Part shown: one piece after another, positions 17,860 to 26,275 of the stretch
How positions within the stretch are numbered: the stretch's first letter is position 1
Layout of the letters: each line of letters begins with the position of its first letter
NCBI GenBank assembly: GCA_963575745.1
Contig: CAUYUJ010004339.1
Location: forward strand, 1-27,500
Length of the DNA stretch: 27,500 nucleotides
Source: Prorocentrum cordatum
Lineage: Eukaryota; Sar; Dinophyceae; Prorocentrales; Prorocentraceae
Direction: 5' to 3'
The notes under the pieces: model-generated
What the model saw: the letters and a program-made list of their open reading frames with translations, nothing else
Databases searched by the model: none
What the model was told of the DNA's origin: nothing
Position numbers and translations under genes: made by a program

Positions 17860-18430
17860 GCTCTGGCTAGCTTCTTGGGGCCTCCTCGGAGCATCCTGGA
17901 CTGCTTCTCGAAGTCGTCATGGGACCTTCTTGGCATGTCTTCTGGGGCTTCTTAAAAAGACTTTTGAAGCCTTTTGGGTGCCGTGTTTGTGCCTCTTGGA
18001 GCCTCTTTTGGGCTTTCTGGGGGCCTCTTGGCTCTTGGGGGCCTCTTGGGGCCTCTTGGGGGCTTCCTGGGGGCATCTTGGGGCCTCGTGGGGGCATCTT
18101 GGGGCGGAGAGCTTGATTTTTCAGTTCGCGTTCATTCTCTTTGGTCCCTGTTGAGCCTTCTTGGGGCCCTCTTGCGCCGTCTTGGGCGGCTCTTGGGCCG
18201 TCTTGGGGCTTTGTTGGGCCGTCTTGGGGCCCTCTTGGGGGCCTCTTGGGCCGTCTTGGAGCGGTTTTGGGAGCCTCTTGGGCCGTGTTTTAGCGCCGGA
18301 AACACGAAACAGCGAGAATGCAAAAAAACATTGAAACAATCAATGCGCATCAACGATTTAGCCCTCGCGGGGCGCTCTTGGGCGGCATCGTAAATGCCTC
18401 TTGCGGCGTCTTGGGGGCCTCCGGGGCAGC
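17860..18430. repeat. Degenerate CTTGGGGCCTCTTGGGC repeats
   Basis: Words CTTGGGGCCTC, TTGGGCCGTC and CTTGGGGGC repeat with drift from 17873 to 18290 and again at 18370-18430. A unique AT-richer insert lies at about 18113-18150 and another at 18290-18360. This is the reverse complement of the word set at 6950-7400 and 22655-22770. Confidence 0.8.
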
Positions 18431-18476
18431 TTCAAGTGCATCGTGCGTCGCCAGAGACCCCTGGACGGCGTCTTCC

Positions 18477-18638
18477 CTGACCTTCCAGGAGGGCGGGCTA
18501 AAAAATAGCATGCGACTTAAAAACCTATCCCAGAGCCATTCTATGTCTTGGCTTTTGGTTGTTTCGTTTCGTTTCGTTTTTTTTTTTTTTTTGGTTTTTA
18601 GGCCTCCCGTGCTAAAAAATAGCTCTCTGGAAGGTCAG
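18477..18638. mobile_element. MITE-like element with 12-bp TIR and poly-T interior
   Basis: The left end CTGACCTTCCAG is complementary to the right end CTGGAAGGTCAG. GCTAAAAAATAGC occurs near both ends as a direct repeat, CTTAAAAACC/GGTTTTTAGG pairs inside, and the centre has three TTTCG units then an 18-20 T run (about 18575-18595). No target duplication is apparent. Confidence 0.7.
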
Positions 18639-19185
18639 GGTTGGGGATGTCTCGCGAGCGCCTGGGGCCGCCGGGATTGCTGTGCGAGGGCTCCCTGGGG
18701 CGATGTTAGGCATCCCAGAGGCGGGTCCGGTCCCCGGTCCCCGCAGTTGTGGTCGAGGTTCCGGCCCTCGGCCCCCGAGCCCGGTGCGCCGTTGTATGTG
18801 TATACAGCATCATACGCACCTCTGCCATGGGGCAGCGCTCAGAAGCGAGTCATGGAAAACGTTTTTCTGTTCGCTCGGAATATCCTCAACATTCAGATCA
18901 ACGGACGCACGCCTCACGCACATCGCGACGTCAGCGTTAACACACCATTTCTTTGTATGTCTAGAAGCACTCGCATTAAGCCATCGCGTGAAGGCAATGC
19001 GTTTCAATAGTGTTGGACGTCGCCCATATAAGAATAGCCGTTTCGCATGAGATATCCCGCCCAAACATTGAAGTTCTACGTATTCGAAGTTGGTTCCATA
19101 GTTTGCAACACGACAGATTTGCTCGAGACATTCTCCAATTGCAGTTGCAAGGTGCGTACCACCATCCTGCGCCCACACGTCGCAA
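18639..19185. other. No supported gene; open - strand frame
   Basis: The - strand from about 19255 to 18810 reads a mixed-composition peptide (…LQNICDVWAQDGGTHLATA…) within a 460-codon frame. The same frame crosses two foldback elements upstream, so at most part is real. Codon choice shows no GC3 bias. No domain is recognised. Confidence 0.3.
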
Positions 19186-19818
19186 ATGTTTTGCAACCCC
19201 ATCTGCGCTCGGCCGCGATCCTGCTGTTGCATCTCCTTCCCAACGGCCTCCCTGAAGATCATCATTGCCCCCCTCTTCTTTTCCCTCCTCTTCCTCGCCT
19301 CCTTCCCCCCTCCACCTCGGATCCGGCTGCATATTCCTCTTCTCGGCCATGTTCTGCGATGCTTGCGCGCTGCAGTTCTTTTTGTAGGAGCCTGGGCACG
19401 CACGCGCCACTTGTTCAGCCGTGTACTTTTGCTGTCTGTGCGGCTCCCGCGATGTTTTCCAAGCCCTGGCCACTTCTGTTGTGAATGGAGTCTCCAACGT
19501 TGCAGGGGCAGGATCGGACTGGCCCGCTGGGCGCTCTGGCCGCTCGACGACGGCGACGACGAGGGCGGCAGCCACGGCGGCGACGGCCGCGTCGACGACG
19601 GCGACGACCACGGCAGTGAAGACGACGACGTCGGAGACGACGGCGACGCAGACAGCGACGGAGGTGTGGCGACCGCACCCGCGGCGGTGGCAGCCCATGC
19701 AGGGCCCGCTTCGATCCGATCCGATCCGCTCCGACATCGATTCCGGGCGGCCCGAGTCGATTCAATTCCGGTTTTCGTGAGCCTCCCAGATGGTCTGCAC
19801 GCGCGAAATGGGTACTGA
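19186..19818 (+). CDS. Coding-like frame with Asp/Gly-rich acidic region, unknown
   Basis: The convincing part is about 19520-19770: …LDDGDDEGGSHGGDGRVDDGDDHG… then …VATAPAAVAAHAGPAS…, with a regular GAC/GGC (RNY) pattern. CCAACGTTGCAG at 19503 could be an acceptor, and a CT tract lies at 19263-19317. The frame ends inside the next TIR element. The two other frames of the same GACGAC-rich DNA are also open (Thr/Ala-rich and, antisense, Ser/Pro-rich), so a trinucleotide artefact is possible. Confidence 0.25.
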   Translation: MFCNPICARPRSCCCISFPTASLKIIIAPLFFSLLFLASFPPPPRIRLHIPLLGHVLRCLRAAVLFVGAWARTRHLFSRVLLLSVRLPRCFPSPGHFCCEWSLQRCRGRIGLARWALWPLDDGDDEGGSHGGDGRVDDGDDHGSEDDDVGDDGDADSDGGVATAPAAVAAHAGPASIRSDPLRHRFRAARVDSIPVFVSLPDGLHARNGY

Positions 19819-20012
19819 AAGAATGGGTACAATGCCCAACAGCGGATCTTGTTCAGTTCGAACAGGGCTCGCTGTCCACGCCGCCGCGGCCTGAGTCCAT
19901 TCGAGACAGGAGGCCGCCTGCCCAACAGCGGCCGCTGTTGGTTTGGGACAACATTTGTTGTTGGGCATTGTGCCCATTCTTTCCGTACCCATTTCGGGCG
20001 TCCAAATCTAGT
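19785..20012. mobile_element. TIR/foldback element, arms about 45 bp (family O)
   Basis: The left arm GCGCGAAATGGGTACTGAAA… through ACAATGCCCAACA (19801-19855) is complementary to the right arm TGTTGGGCATTGTGCCCATT… through CCCATTTCGGGCG. Inside lies a perfect 20-base palindrome CCAACAGCGGCCGCTGTTGG (19922-19941). GCCTCCCAGATGG stands directly before it (19781-19793) and again after it (20014-20026), a 13-base direct repeat that also serves as the arm of the next element. Confidence 0.75.
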
Positions 20013-20224
20013 AGGCCTCCCAGATGGGGTCGGAGTAGATGGGGTCGGAGGATCGCGCCGCATCGCCGATGCATCGGCGATGCGGCTCGATGTGCAGCCC
20101 GATGTGTGCCACGCCGGCGTCGCCGATGCATCGCCGATGTCGACGATGCATCGCCGATGCGTCGGCGATGCGGCGCGGTCCTTCGACCCCATCTACTCGG
20201 ACACCATCTGGGAGGCCTCTAGAT
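20006..20224. mobile_element. TIR/foldback element, arms about 75 bp, palindromic core (family N)
   Basis: The left arm ATCTAGTAGGCCTCCCAGAT… and the right arm …ATCTGGGAGGCCTCTAGAT are complementary for about 75 bases at roughly 90%. Each arm carries the inner palindrome GCATCGCCGATGCATCGGCG… (20060-20083, perfect over 24 bases; a near-perfect copy at about 20149-20172). The centre repeats GCATCGCCGATG. It overlaps or abuts family O, with which it shares GCCTCCCAGATGG. Confidence 0.85.
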
Positions 20225-20550
20225 CCGATGCGATCCGATGATGGCATGGCGCTGTTGTGTAGCCTGGTGCTGCCTGTCGATTCGGTTCCGACTCCGTGGC
20301 GATGCGGCCCGATCCGACGCACGTTTCGTTTCGGCCCGGCTCCCCGCCTCGATGCCGACCGATCCTGGCAGGACGGCGTCGGCAGCAGGCGGCGACGTCG
20401 GTCTCGGTGGCGGCGGCGTCGACAGCGGCGGCCGGCGGCGGTCCTGCCGGCGTCCTGCTGGTCGGCCGGCGAGGACACGCCCTTGATCGCCGTCTCCGAG
20501 GCGCCTTGCGGTCGGCGTCACCCCAACATGCTGATGTTGTGTGTGCTCGA
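20225..20550. other. No supported gene
   Basis: CGATCCGATG-type words at 20222-20240, then GC-rich sequence with GGCGGCGTC words (about 20395-20450). + and - frames are open and Arg/Gly/Ala-rich. No motifs. Confidence 0.45.
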
Positions 20551-20725
20551 CTACACGTAAGAGTGACCTTTCGCCAGAGTGACCTTTGGTGCGGGCACAA
20601 TGGGGTCCCCCGATCACCGATTGCGATGCGATAGTAGCGTCTTGCGTGCCTGAGTTTGGTCCCCCCGCGGCCCCAAAAGCCGCGCACCAAAGGTCACTTT
20701 TACCCAGGGTCACTCTTGCGTGTAG
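20551..20725. mobile_element. TIR element, arms about 43 bp (family M)
   Basis: The left arm CTACACGTAAGAGTGACCTT… to AGTGACCTTTGGTGCG is complementary to the right arm CGCACCAAAGGTCACT… to CACTCTTGCGTGTAG. The left arm holds AGAGTGACCTTT twice as a direct repeat. The interior of about 85 bases is unique. It is 175 bp long with no coding capacity and no clear target duplication. Confidence 0.85.
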
Positions 20726-21300
20726 CCGATGTGCGTCGCCCCCCCAGGTGCGACGCGCGCACCGAGCAATCTTACAGTATATGCGCCGTGGCGGGCGCTT
20801 TCTGGCCATGCCGCTCGGGAAACGACATACTACAAGATGGGGACTATATGTTCAGGTCGGACGCGCGCCTCTAAGGAGTACACATAGTGCTAGTATGTCT
20901 TTGTGCGTTCCAGGGTCGTCGCCATACGAGCGACGCAAGCAAACGGGGTCGTCTGCGCCGACATGGGCGCTTTGGCTGCCCGGGTAAGGTCGCGCGTAAT
21001 TGAGCTTCTTCGCTCCCAATGTAGCGTGCCGCGCTGTCGGCCCTCGTAAGCCGCTGCGCAAGGCCCCGTGTTTTTTGTCGTCGCTCATTTGAGGCGCTCC
21101 AGAAGCGGCCTCGCCTTGGAGTGCCGAAAGGGCTGGCATCTCTTCCTCGGCGGAAGCCCGCCGAAGGAGATTCGAGGCCGCCTCTCCGCCTGCGGAAGCC
21201 GGCGGCCGGCGGACGGCCGGCGGACGCCTGGAGGAGTAAACGTCGGCCTCCCAAGGTATGGCAACACTATTGGGCTCAGGGTTTCAAGGGGACAGGCTGT
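20726..21300. other. No supported gene; GGCGGAAGCC-type words
   Basis: 20726-21060 is of ordinary complexity. 21145-21240 contains GGCGGAAGCCCGCCGAAGG (a short hairpin) and GGCCGGCGGAC twice in tandem. Both strands have open Arg/Pro/Gly-rich frames. No domain recognised. Confidence 0.4.
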
Positions 21301-21500
21301 ACCAACCATCGTGCGGTGTTGGGTCCTCGTTTTGAAGGGACAGCGCCCCGCGTCCGCTCCCTCCTTCCTCCCCCCCCTCCCTCTCCTCCCACATCTGCCT
21401 CTGCTCTCATGTCCACCAGTTCGGCACACCCCTCACACGTTACGTGGCCCCATGGGGAGCTCCACCGAAGGCTCCAGCGGTCGTCGCTTCGACGTTTGCT
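21301..21500 (-). repeat. Single copy of satellite D/E with its leader
   Basis: ACCAACCATCGTGCGGTGTT, GGGTCCTCGTTTTGAAG and CGCCCCGCGTC match 24836-24890. A CT tract follows in both places, then one unit, GGCACACCCCTCACACGTT…GAGCTCCACCGAAGGC (about 21422-21480). Here the unit is not amplified. Confidence 0.85.
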
Positions 21501-21563
21501 TCAGAGGCCCAGGCACGCCCACGCAGGGAGTGGCCGCTCGGGTGCGGAACGGCTTGCGCCAAC

Positions 21564-21935
21564 ATGGCCACGGAGGAGGAGGCGGAGGATTAGGAGGACG
21601 AGGACGAGGAGGAAGAGGGACAAGACGAGGAGGGGGAGGAGGGGGAGGAGGAGGAGGAGGAGGAGGAGGAGGAGGAGGAGGAGGAGGAGGAAGAGGAACA
21701 AGACGAGGAGGGGGAGGAGGGGGCGGAGGAGGAGGAGGAGGAGGAGGAGGAGGAGGAAGAGGAGGAGGAGGAGGAGGAGGAGGAGGAGGGGGAGGAGGAG
21801 GAGGAAGATGAGAAGGTGGCCGCCGAGGCTTTTGAGTCCATGACCGGCTTCAGCCGCCACGAGATCCTCGGGGCCCCACCGCCGCCCGCGAGCCCCTCGC
21901 TACCTCCGCCGCCGCGGCTTGCGGGAGAGGAGTAA
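21564..21935 (+). CDS. Glu-rich coding-like frame with in-frame TAG, unknown
   Basis: ATG 21564 reads MATEEEAED and then meets TAG at 21591-21593. The same frame is open from 21594 to TAA 21933-21935. It gives a long Glu/Asp/Gly tract from the GGA repeat, then a non-repetitive end (DEKVAAEAFESMTGFSRHEI then a Pro-rich segment and RLAGEE). The end is clearly protein-like and in phase with the Glu reading, so the GGA tract is likely translated as Glu here. The TAG differs from GAG by one base: it may be a nonsense mutation, or the true start may lie downstream or across a splice. Confidence 0.4.
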
Positions 21936-21984
21936 GGGAAAGACGTTGGGGTTGGAAGTGCGTAGGAGGGCGGCGAAGAGGGGG

Positions 21985-22248
21985 AGGCAGAGGAGGAGGT
22001 GGTGGTGGTGGAGGGCGAGGGGGAGGATGAGGAGGATGAGGAGGGCGAGAGGAGCAGAAAGAGGAGCAGAAACAGGAGGAGGAGAAGGAGGAGGAGGAGG
22101 AGGAAGAGGAGGAGGAGGAGGAGGTGGAGGAAGAGGAGGGGGAGGAGGAGGAGGAGGAGGAATAGTCGGAGAAGGAGGAGGAGGAGGAGGAGGAAAAGGT
22201 GGAGGAGGAGGAGGAGGTTGAAGAGGATGAAGAGGAGGATGAGGATTA
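21985..22248. repeat. (GGA)n tract, second of a pair
   Basis: GGAGGAGGA with GAT, GCAGAAA and TAGTCGG breaks. One frame ends Glu/Asp-rich (VEEDEEEDED then TAG at about 22246), similar in style to the preceding Glu-rich region. An upstream in-frame TAG (about 22162) argues against one long protein. Confidence 0.9.
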
Positions 22249-22460
22249 GGTTCTGGGATCCAGGTTGCAGGAGCCGGACGAGGACCCAGGATTTTGGTTA
22301 GTGCTGGTGTTGGAGAGGGCGGGTCCTCAGACGGAAAAGTGGTCGCGATACGTGAGATGGTGGCCGTGGGGCGCTCTCGCTGGTGGTGTCCGCCTCACGG
22401 AGCAGGGCATCACAGCGCAAGGGGCGGGACGTTGCCCGATTTTCGGCACGCGGCAGGTGC
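22249..22460. other. No gene recognised
   Basis: Mixed-complexity sequence before family C copy 3. Resemblance to the sequence before the other C copies is too weak to extend the family. Confidence 0.45.
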
Positions 22461-22654
22461 GGTAGCCCTGCGTCGTGCCGGCCGGCGGCGATCCCGCCGC
22501 TGGCGTGCAACGTGGAACGCCGCCGGCGACGCAGCATTAGTCGGTGTTGACCGATCTGATGGCTCGGAAACGGCCGATCGTTCAGGATTGACGATCTCCG
22601 CGGTGTCAGGAACCCAGGCCAGGGACTGCGCGACAGGAGCCCGCGGGGCACCGT
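22461..22654 (+). repeat. Dispersed repeat family C, copy 3
   Basis: GGTAGCCCTGCGTCGTGCCG, CGGCGGCGATCCCGCCGC, TGCAACGTGGAACGCCGCC, GTCGGTGTTGACCGATCTGA, CGGAAACGGCCGATCGTTCA and CGGTGTCAGGAACCCAGGCC appear in the same order as in copies 1 and 2. Dyads are more eroded than in copy 1. Same orientation as the other two. Confidence 0.85.
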
Positions 22655-23039
22655 CCCGGGAGGGCCCCCCCAGGGCGGTGTCAAGGAAGCCCAGGAGGGC
22701 CCACTGGGCGCCAAGAGGGCCCCAAGGAGGCCGCAGGAGGGCTCCGGGCGGACGTAGGAGGCCGCAGGATGCCCCGAAGCAGCCGAGCATCGAACGGACG
22801 CCGTCACAGTCGAGTAGTAAAACATGTAGGCATCGGAGACGCGGCGAGTCACCGCTGCGCCTTGCCTTCTTGAGGCCTGTATGTGCCTGGACGCTGTGTC
22901 TCATTCAAGCTTCGCGCGGCCCGCTTAGCTTCGACCGGAAGAGGTGCTCTCTCGACCCGCGGATCAAAAGTGCCTGAACGTTGTGTCCAGAGCTCGGCCA
23001 ATGTATCTGGGATGTGGGCAAAAGGTTTTATGGAGGACA
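22655..23039. repeat. GCCCCAAGAGGGC-type degenerate repeat, then unique sequence
   Basis: 22655-22790 uses words GGGCGCCAAGAGGGCC, CCAAGGAGGCC and GGAGGGCTCC, in the orientation seen at 6950-7400. 22790-23039 is unique with no clear gene. Confidence 0.6.
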
Positions 23040-23420
23040 GTCTAAAGAATGGTGCTGCTGGCTCTAGTGGGAGTTACGGTAGGAGGTTCACTCGGATATG
23101 CAAGCGGATGTGCAACCGCATCTGCAGCAGGAGTTGGAACCCATGTAGTGGGACTTGTGTTGATGTCGGCTGTAGGTTAGGCAGTGTTGTAGGACCTGTG
23201 GAAGGAACCGTTAAAAGAATTGCCGTCGGAGCTGTAGCCGAGGGTGCTGAAGGAGCAGGTGTGAGGGAAGTGTACTGCTGGCTGTCGTAGGAGCTGAATT
23301 TCGATAGGTTAGAGGAGCTGTAGTAATGGGGGCAGTCGTGTGAGCTGTAGTGGGGAGCTGATGAGCTGCAATGCGTGCTGTTCTGTAAGCTGTGCCATGG
23401 ACCTGCACTGATATATGAGG
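23040..23420. repeat. Degenerate GGAGCTGTAGT repeats (Val/Gly/Ala-coding words)
   Basis: Words GGAGCTGTAG, GTAGGACC, GGAGCAGGTG and GGAGCTGAT recur. Two + frames give Val/Gly/Ala-rich stretches (MVLLALVGVTVGGSLGYASG…, then …VGPVEGTVKRIAVGAVAEGA) broken by stops. It may be a decayed repeat-coding gene or simply a minisatellite. Confidence 0.5.
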
Positions 23421-23488
23421 TAACCATTGTATTAGGAACGGTAGTGAGACCTGTACCACTGTACGCGCGGGAGGGAGTTTGGCCAGTG

Positions 23489-23520
<32 letters not shown>

Positions 23521-23766
23521 AATGTTGCAGCATCATATGTGCTCTTCATCGCCCCACCAAGCTTGATGAGAATGCGCCGCTCGATCTGGGCACAGCAGAA
23601 GGCAGCCTACGGCCAACGCACTCGTCTCCACTGCTGTTTGCACTGTCACGGGCTAGGCGAAGCTTCAACAGGATCATGCCGATCATCGGCGACCGAGGCA
23701 GTGTTGGGCCTTCAACGGGATGTGCGTTTACCAATATATATCTGCCCCCTGCTACGCTGCCCCCAG
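23421..23766. other. (GA)n at 23488-23522; otherwise unique
   Basis: The short GAGAGATAGAGATAGAGAGA tract is clear. The remainder is mixed-complexity sequence. It ends with CCCCCTGCTACGCTGCCCCC, the pyrimidine-rich lead-in to the exon candidate that follows. Confidence 0.6.
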
Positions 23767-23894
23767 TTTTTCATGAGATAGTGGAAAGGCAACTCACTGC
23801 GGAGGATGAACAGCAACAACGCGATCTCAACGGACGGCGTGGAACGCATGGGCTCACCGTGTTTGGCTTCAGGGAGAATGCCTTCTCTCAGGAG
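23767..23894 (+). CDS. Internal exon candidate with acceptor and donor
   Basis: A pyrimidine-rich run ends in CCCCCAG at 23766. The frame then reads FHEIVERQLTAEDEQQQRDL… to …FGFRENAFSQE and stops at GGAG|GTACGG (donor, 23895). The peptide is charged and of normal complexity. An 88-base intron to CAACTAG at 23982 would join it in phase 0 to the open frame at 23983-24519. Without splicing the frame runs on to a stop at 24002. No family recognised. Confidence 0.35.
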
Positions 23895-23982
23895 GTACGG
23901 CCACGGACTTCAAGTCAGACGTCTGTCGTGAGAGTTCGCGCCAGGCAATGCCAAAAGCCAGCTTTAAGACAGCAGCAACTAG

Positions 23983-24519
23983 AGCAGAAGAACTCACCGT
24001 GAACTTGATGACCATGTTGGCCTATCCTGCTGCTGTAATTCGGCGATGCGAGAGGACAAGTGGAAAGTCCCCGTTGACATAGCCATCCAGATGCACACGC
24101 TTTTGCAGTGCCGGAGGGACCTACCGCGACGCTCGAAGAGCTCGCGATTTTGCGTCAGGGTCGCCGCGACCCAGCGGTCATCCGCGCTGCGCTTAGCCAG
24201 GTTCGTCATGAGATGGCAGGGGCGCTCACTCGGTGATCAGACGCACGCAGTGCTCTTTCCTGATTCAACGTGTGCTCTCGGCGGCGCGGGTGGATCTGGA
24301 GGGGGCATTCCCATGGACCAGGTTGCCGTGTTGGAGTGCGGCGACGGATGGGCAGTTATGTCTTTCTGCATCCTGCGCGCCTGCGAGCTCCGTGACCTAG
24401 TCACGAGCATCGCATTTTTCCAGCTTGAGTTGTCGGAAGCACTGTGCCGGGAAGTCTCGACTGGAGACGGTGCCGGTATTGATGCCCTCGTTCAGGAAGC
24501 CGTGAATGTCCACGAGTAG
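23983..24519 (+). CDS. Open, protein-like frame, unknown (possible exon)
   Basis: Open from the TAG at 23980 to the stop at 24517-24519. The first ATG is 24046 (MREDKWKVPVDIAIQMHTLL…). Later parts read …ALGGAGGSGGGIPMDQVAVL… and …LRDLVTSIAFFQLELSEALC…. Composition is even and repeat-free, unlike most frames in the window. The - strand over 24209-23994 is also plausible. No motif gives a function. Confidence 0.35.
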   Translation, partial: SRRTHRELDDHVGLSCCCNSAMREDKWKVPVDIAIQMHTLLQCRRDLPRRSKSSRFCVRVAATQRSSALRLARFVMRWQGRSLGDQTHAVLFPDSTCALGGAGGSGGGIPMDQVAVLECGDGWAVMSFCILRACELRDLVTSIAFFQLELSEALCREVSTGDGAGIDALVQEAVNVHE

Positions 24520-24836
24520 GCGCCCTGGGCCTCGGAGGACGTCGCGGCGATGGTCTGGAGCAACGGCGACATGTGTGCTCCATCTGCCAAGAGACGTCAG
24601 ATCACCCAGGAGAATCGCTTGGCCAGCTAGGAGCCGACTGGCGACGCTCTGGGCCGACCGCGTGGTTCTCTCATCCGGATCCGGGACGACTTACTCGTTG
24701 CAAACCATCGCATGGTTCGGACATCTCGCCAAGTTGTTCGGCACACTCATGGTCATGGGCCCGGGCACAGGAGGCTCGTGGAACATCAAGAGCACAGAGT
24801 TCGATGCATTCGTGTCTCGTTTGGAGGAGTTGTTCC
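24520..24836. other. Continuation of protein-like sequence, frame uncertain
   Basis: A + frame (24506 on) reads …GTTYSLQTIAWFGHLAKLFG… and …NIKSTEFDAFVSRLEELFPT… right up to the satellite leader at 24836. Other frames are open earlier in the stretch. It may be further coding sequence, interrupted by the satellite insertion. Confidence 0.3.
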
Positions 24837-25420
24837 CAACCATCTTGTGGTGTTGGGTCCTCGTTTTGAAGAGAGCGCCCCGCGTCTTCTGCTTCCTCTC
24901 TCCCCTCCTTCTCCCTCTCCTCCCCCTCCTCCCTCTCATCTTGGCGCACCTCTCACACGTTTCGTTGCCCCACATTGAGCTCCACCGAAGGCCTCAGTGG
25001 CGGTGTCCTCATGCGTCCTCGCAATCCATTTCGGCAAACCCCTCACTTGTTTCGTGGCCCCAAAGGAAGCCCCACCGAAGGCCCCAGTGGCGGTGTCCAC
25101 ATGCGTCCTCGCCACTCATTCGGCACACCTCTCACGCGTGTCGTGCTCCACAGAGAGCTCCACCGAAGGCCCAGTAGCGATATCCATATGCGTCCCCACC
25201 ATGCATTTCGGCACACCCCTCACACGGAAGCTCCACCGAAGGCCCCAGTGGCGGTGTCCATATGCGTCCCCACCATGCATTTCGGCACACCCCGCACACG
25301 TTTCGTGGCTCCATGGGAAGCTCCACCGAAGGCCCCAGTGGCGGTGTCCACATGCGTCCCCGCCACTCATTTGCGCAACTCTCACACGTTTCGTGGCCCC
25401 ACAGGGAGCTGCGGGGAACC
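24837..25420 (-). repeat. Satellite D/E array: leader, CT tract and about six units of 73-90 bp
   Basis: The leader (GTGGTGTTGGGTCCTCGTTT) and CT tract are followed by units of the type CACACGTTTCGTGGCCCC, GGAGCTCCACCGAAGGCC, CAGTGGCGGTGTCCACATGC and CATTTCGGCACACC. The CCGAAG anchors lie at 24985, 25075, 25163, 25236 and 25326 (spacing 90, 88, 73, 90). Units are about 85-95% alike and most are in one reading frame (90 = 30 codons), which explains the long open frames. The last unit is cut at about 25415. Confidence 0.95.
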
Positions 25421-25917
25421 TGCGACAGCTCGAGGTTTACCCCTCGAGTGCCGTGTAACGGAACAGAGACCACCTGCGACAGTTGCGCCCTTGCCTCGGT
25501 ACCGACCACCGCCGTGCCTCAACAGCCGCGCTCGGCAAGCAGATGGTTTTGCAGAGCGACCTGGCTTTTGCAGAACTGTTGCTTTTGCCATGCTGTGGCA
25601 AGCGCCTCATCTGGTGCGCTCAGCGGCCCAGTGGCGCGCAGGTCAATCCACCACCGCTCCGGCGAAGAGGCAGGAAGCGAGGAGAAGGTTGAGCTCGGTA
25701 TTGAAGAGCGACTTTCCCAGCACAGCGGAAGGGTAGCCTGCTGCGGAAGCGGGGTCCTCCAAAGCGGTGGGTCAACCTCTTGCGCCCTCGCAGTCGTCCT
25801 GGGCCGCTGCTGCTAAGGAAGGCAGGCGCCACCGTCTTCCCAAACCGTCCCCACCTTGGACGGCGGCTTCGAGTCCGCCTCAGGACGGACGGCTGGCACT
25901 TCGGCCGTCACCCCATC
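25421..25917. other. No supported gene
   Basis: Mixed-complexity GC-rich sequence between the satellite and family A copy 5. + frames (25262-25816 in one phase; 25483-25692 in another) and the - strand are open without recognisable domains. Confidence 0.4.
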
Positions 25918-26051
25918 TCAAGTCGGGCGTGTCCCTCTACAGGAGGAAAAGTCAAACATAGTTTGCAAAATGTTCAGGGGACGATTGTTCCGCTATTTCT
26001 GCTCATTTTGGGGGCATGTTGTTGTTGAACATTATTTCTTCTTAAGAAGAA
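25918..26051 (+). mobile_element. TIR element family A, copy 5, right end lost
   Basis: The left end AAGTCGGGCGTGTCCCTCTA… then AGGAGGAAAAGTCAAACATA and GGGGACGATTGTTCC match copies 1, 2 and 4. The expected CATTTTTCGTCGAA…GGACACGCCCGAC right end is absent. The sequence instead enters TTCTTCTTAAGAAGAA (26036-26051), a perfect 16-base palindrome. Confidence 0.75.
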
Positions 26052-26183
26052 TTATTGTTGGGACCCCTGGTGCACGACCCCCCCGCCGCGCCTAGGCCGC
26101 AGCCTCATTTTCATCATTTTCGTGAGGAAGTCTCAGGCAAAACGGGGGAGTCCGGATCCGGTTGTGTTGTTACGATCGGTTTT
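26052..26183. other. Short spacer, no feature
   Basis: Mixed-complexity sequence between family A copy 5 and the direct repeat at 26184. Nothing was recognised. Confidence 0.4.
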
Positions 26184-26275
26184 CCCTTGCAACAAATAAG
26201 CTAAAGTGGACATTTCTTGTTCTAACATAACCAAACTTCAAGAATCCCTTGCAAAAATAAGGTAAAGTGGACATT
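26184..26275 (+). repeat. 62-bp-spaced direct repeat of about 30 bp
   Basis: CCCTTGCAACAAATAAGCTA… then AAGTGGACATT (26184-26213) recurs as CCCTTGCAAAAATAAGGTAA… then AGTGGACATT (26246-26275). The surroundings (26160-26480) are AT-richer than the rest of the window. Confidence 0.8.

Noticed and set aside
18810-20192. 460-codon - strand frame as one gene
   Set aside because: It crosses families O and N and an antisense GAC-rich region. Only the 3' part has even composition and it shows no codon bias.
24943-25420. CRISPR-like array
   Set aside because: There is no short-repeat/unique-spacer alternation; whole 88-90-bp units are similar throughout. No cas genes and a eukaryotic context.
24975-25736. 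253-codon frame across the satellite as a repeat protein
   Set aside because: Units of 90 bp keep the frame automatically, one 73-bp unit breaks it, and the opposite strand and other frames are equally open. The unit exists elsewhere as a decayed satellite.
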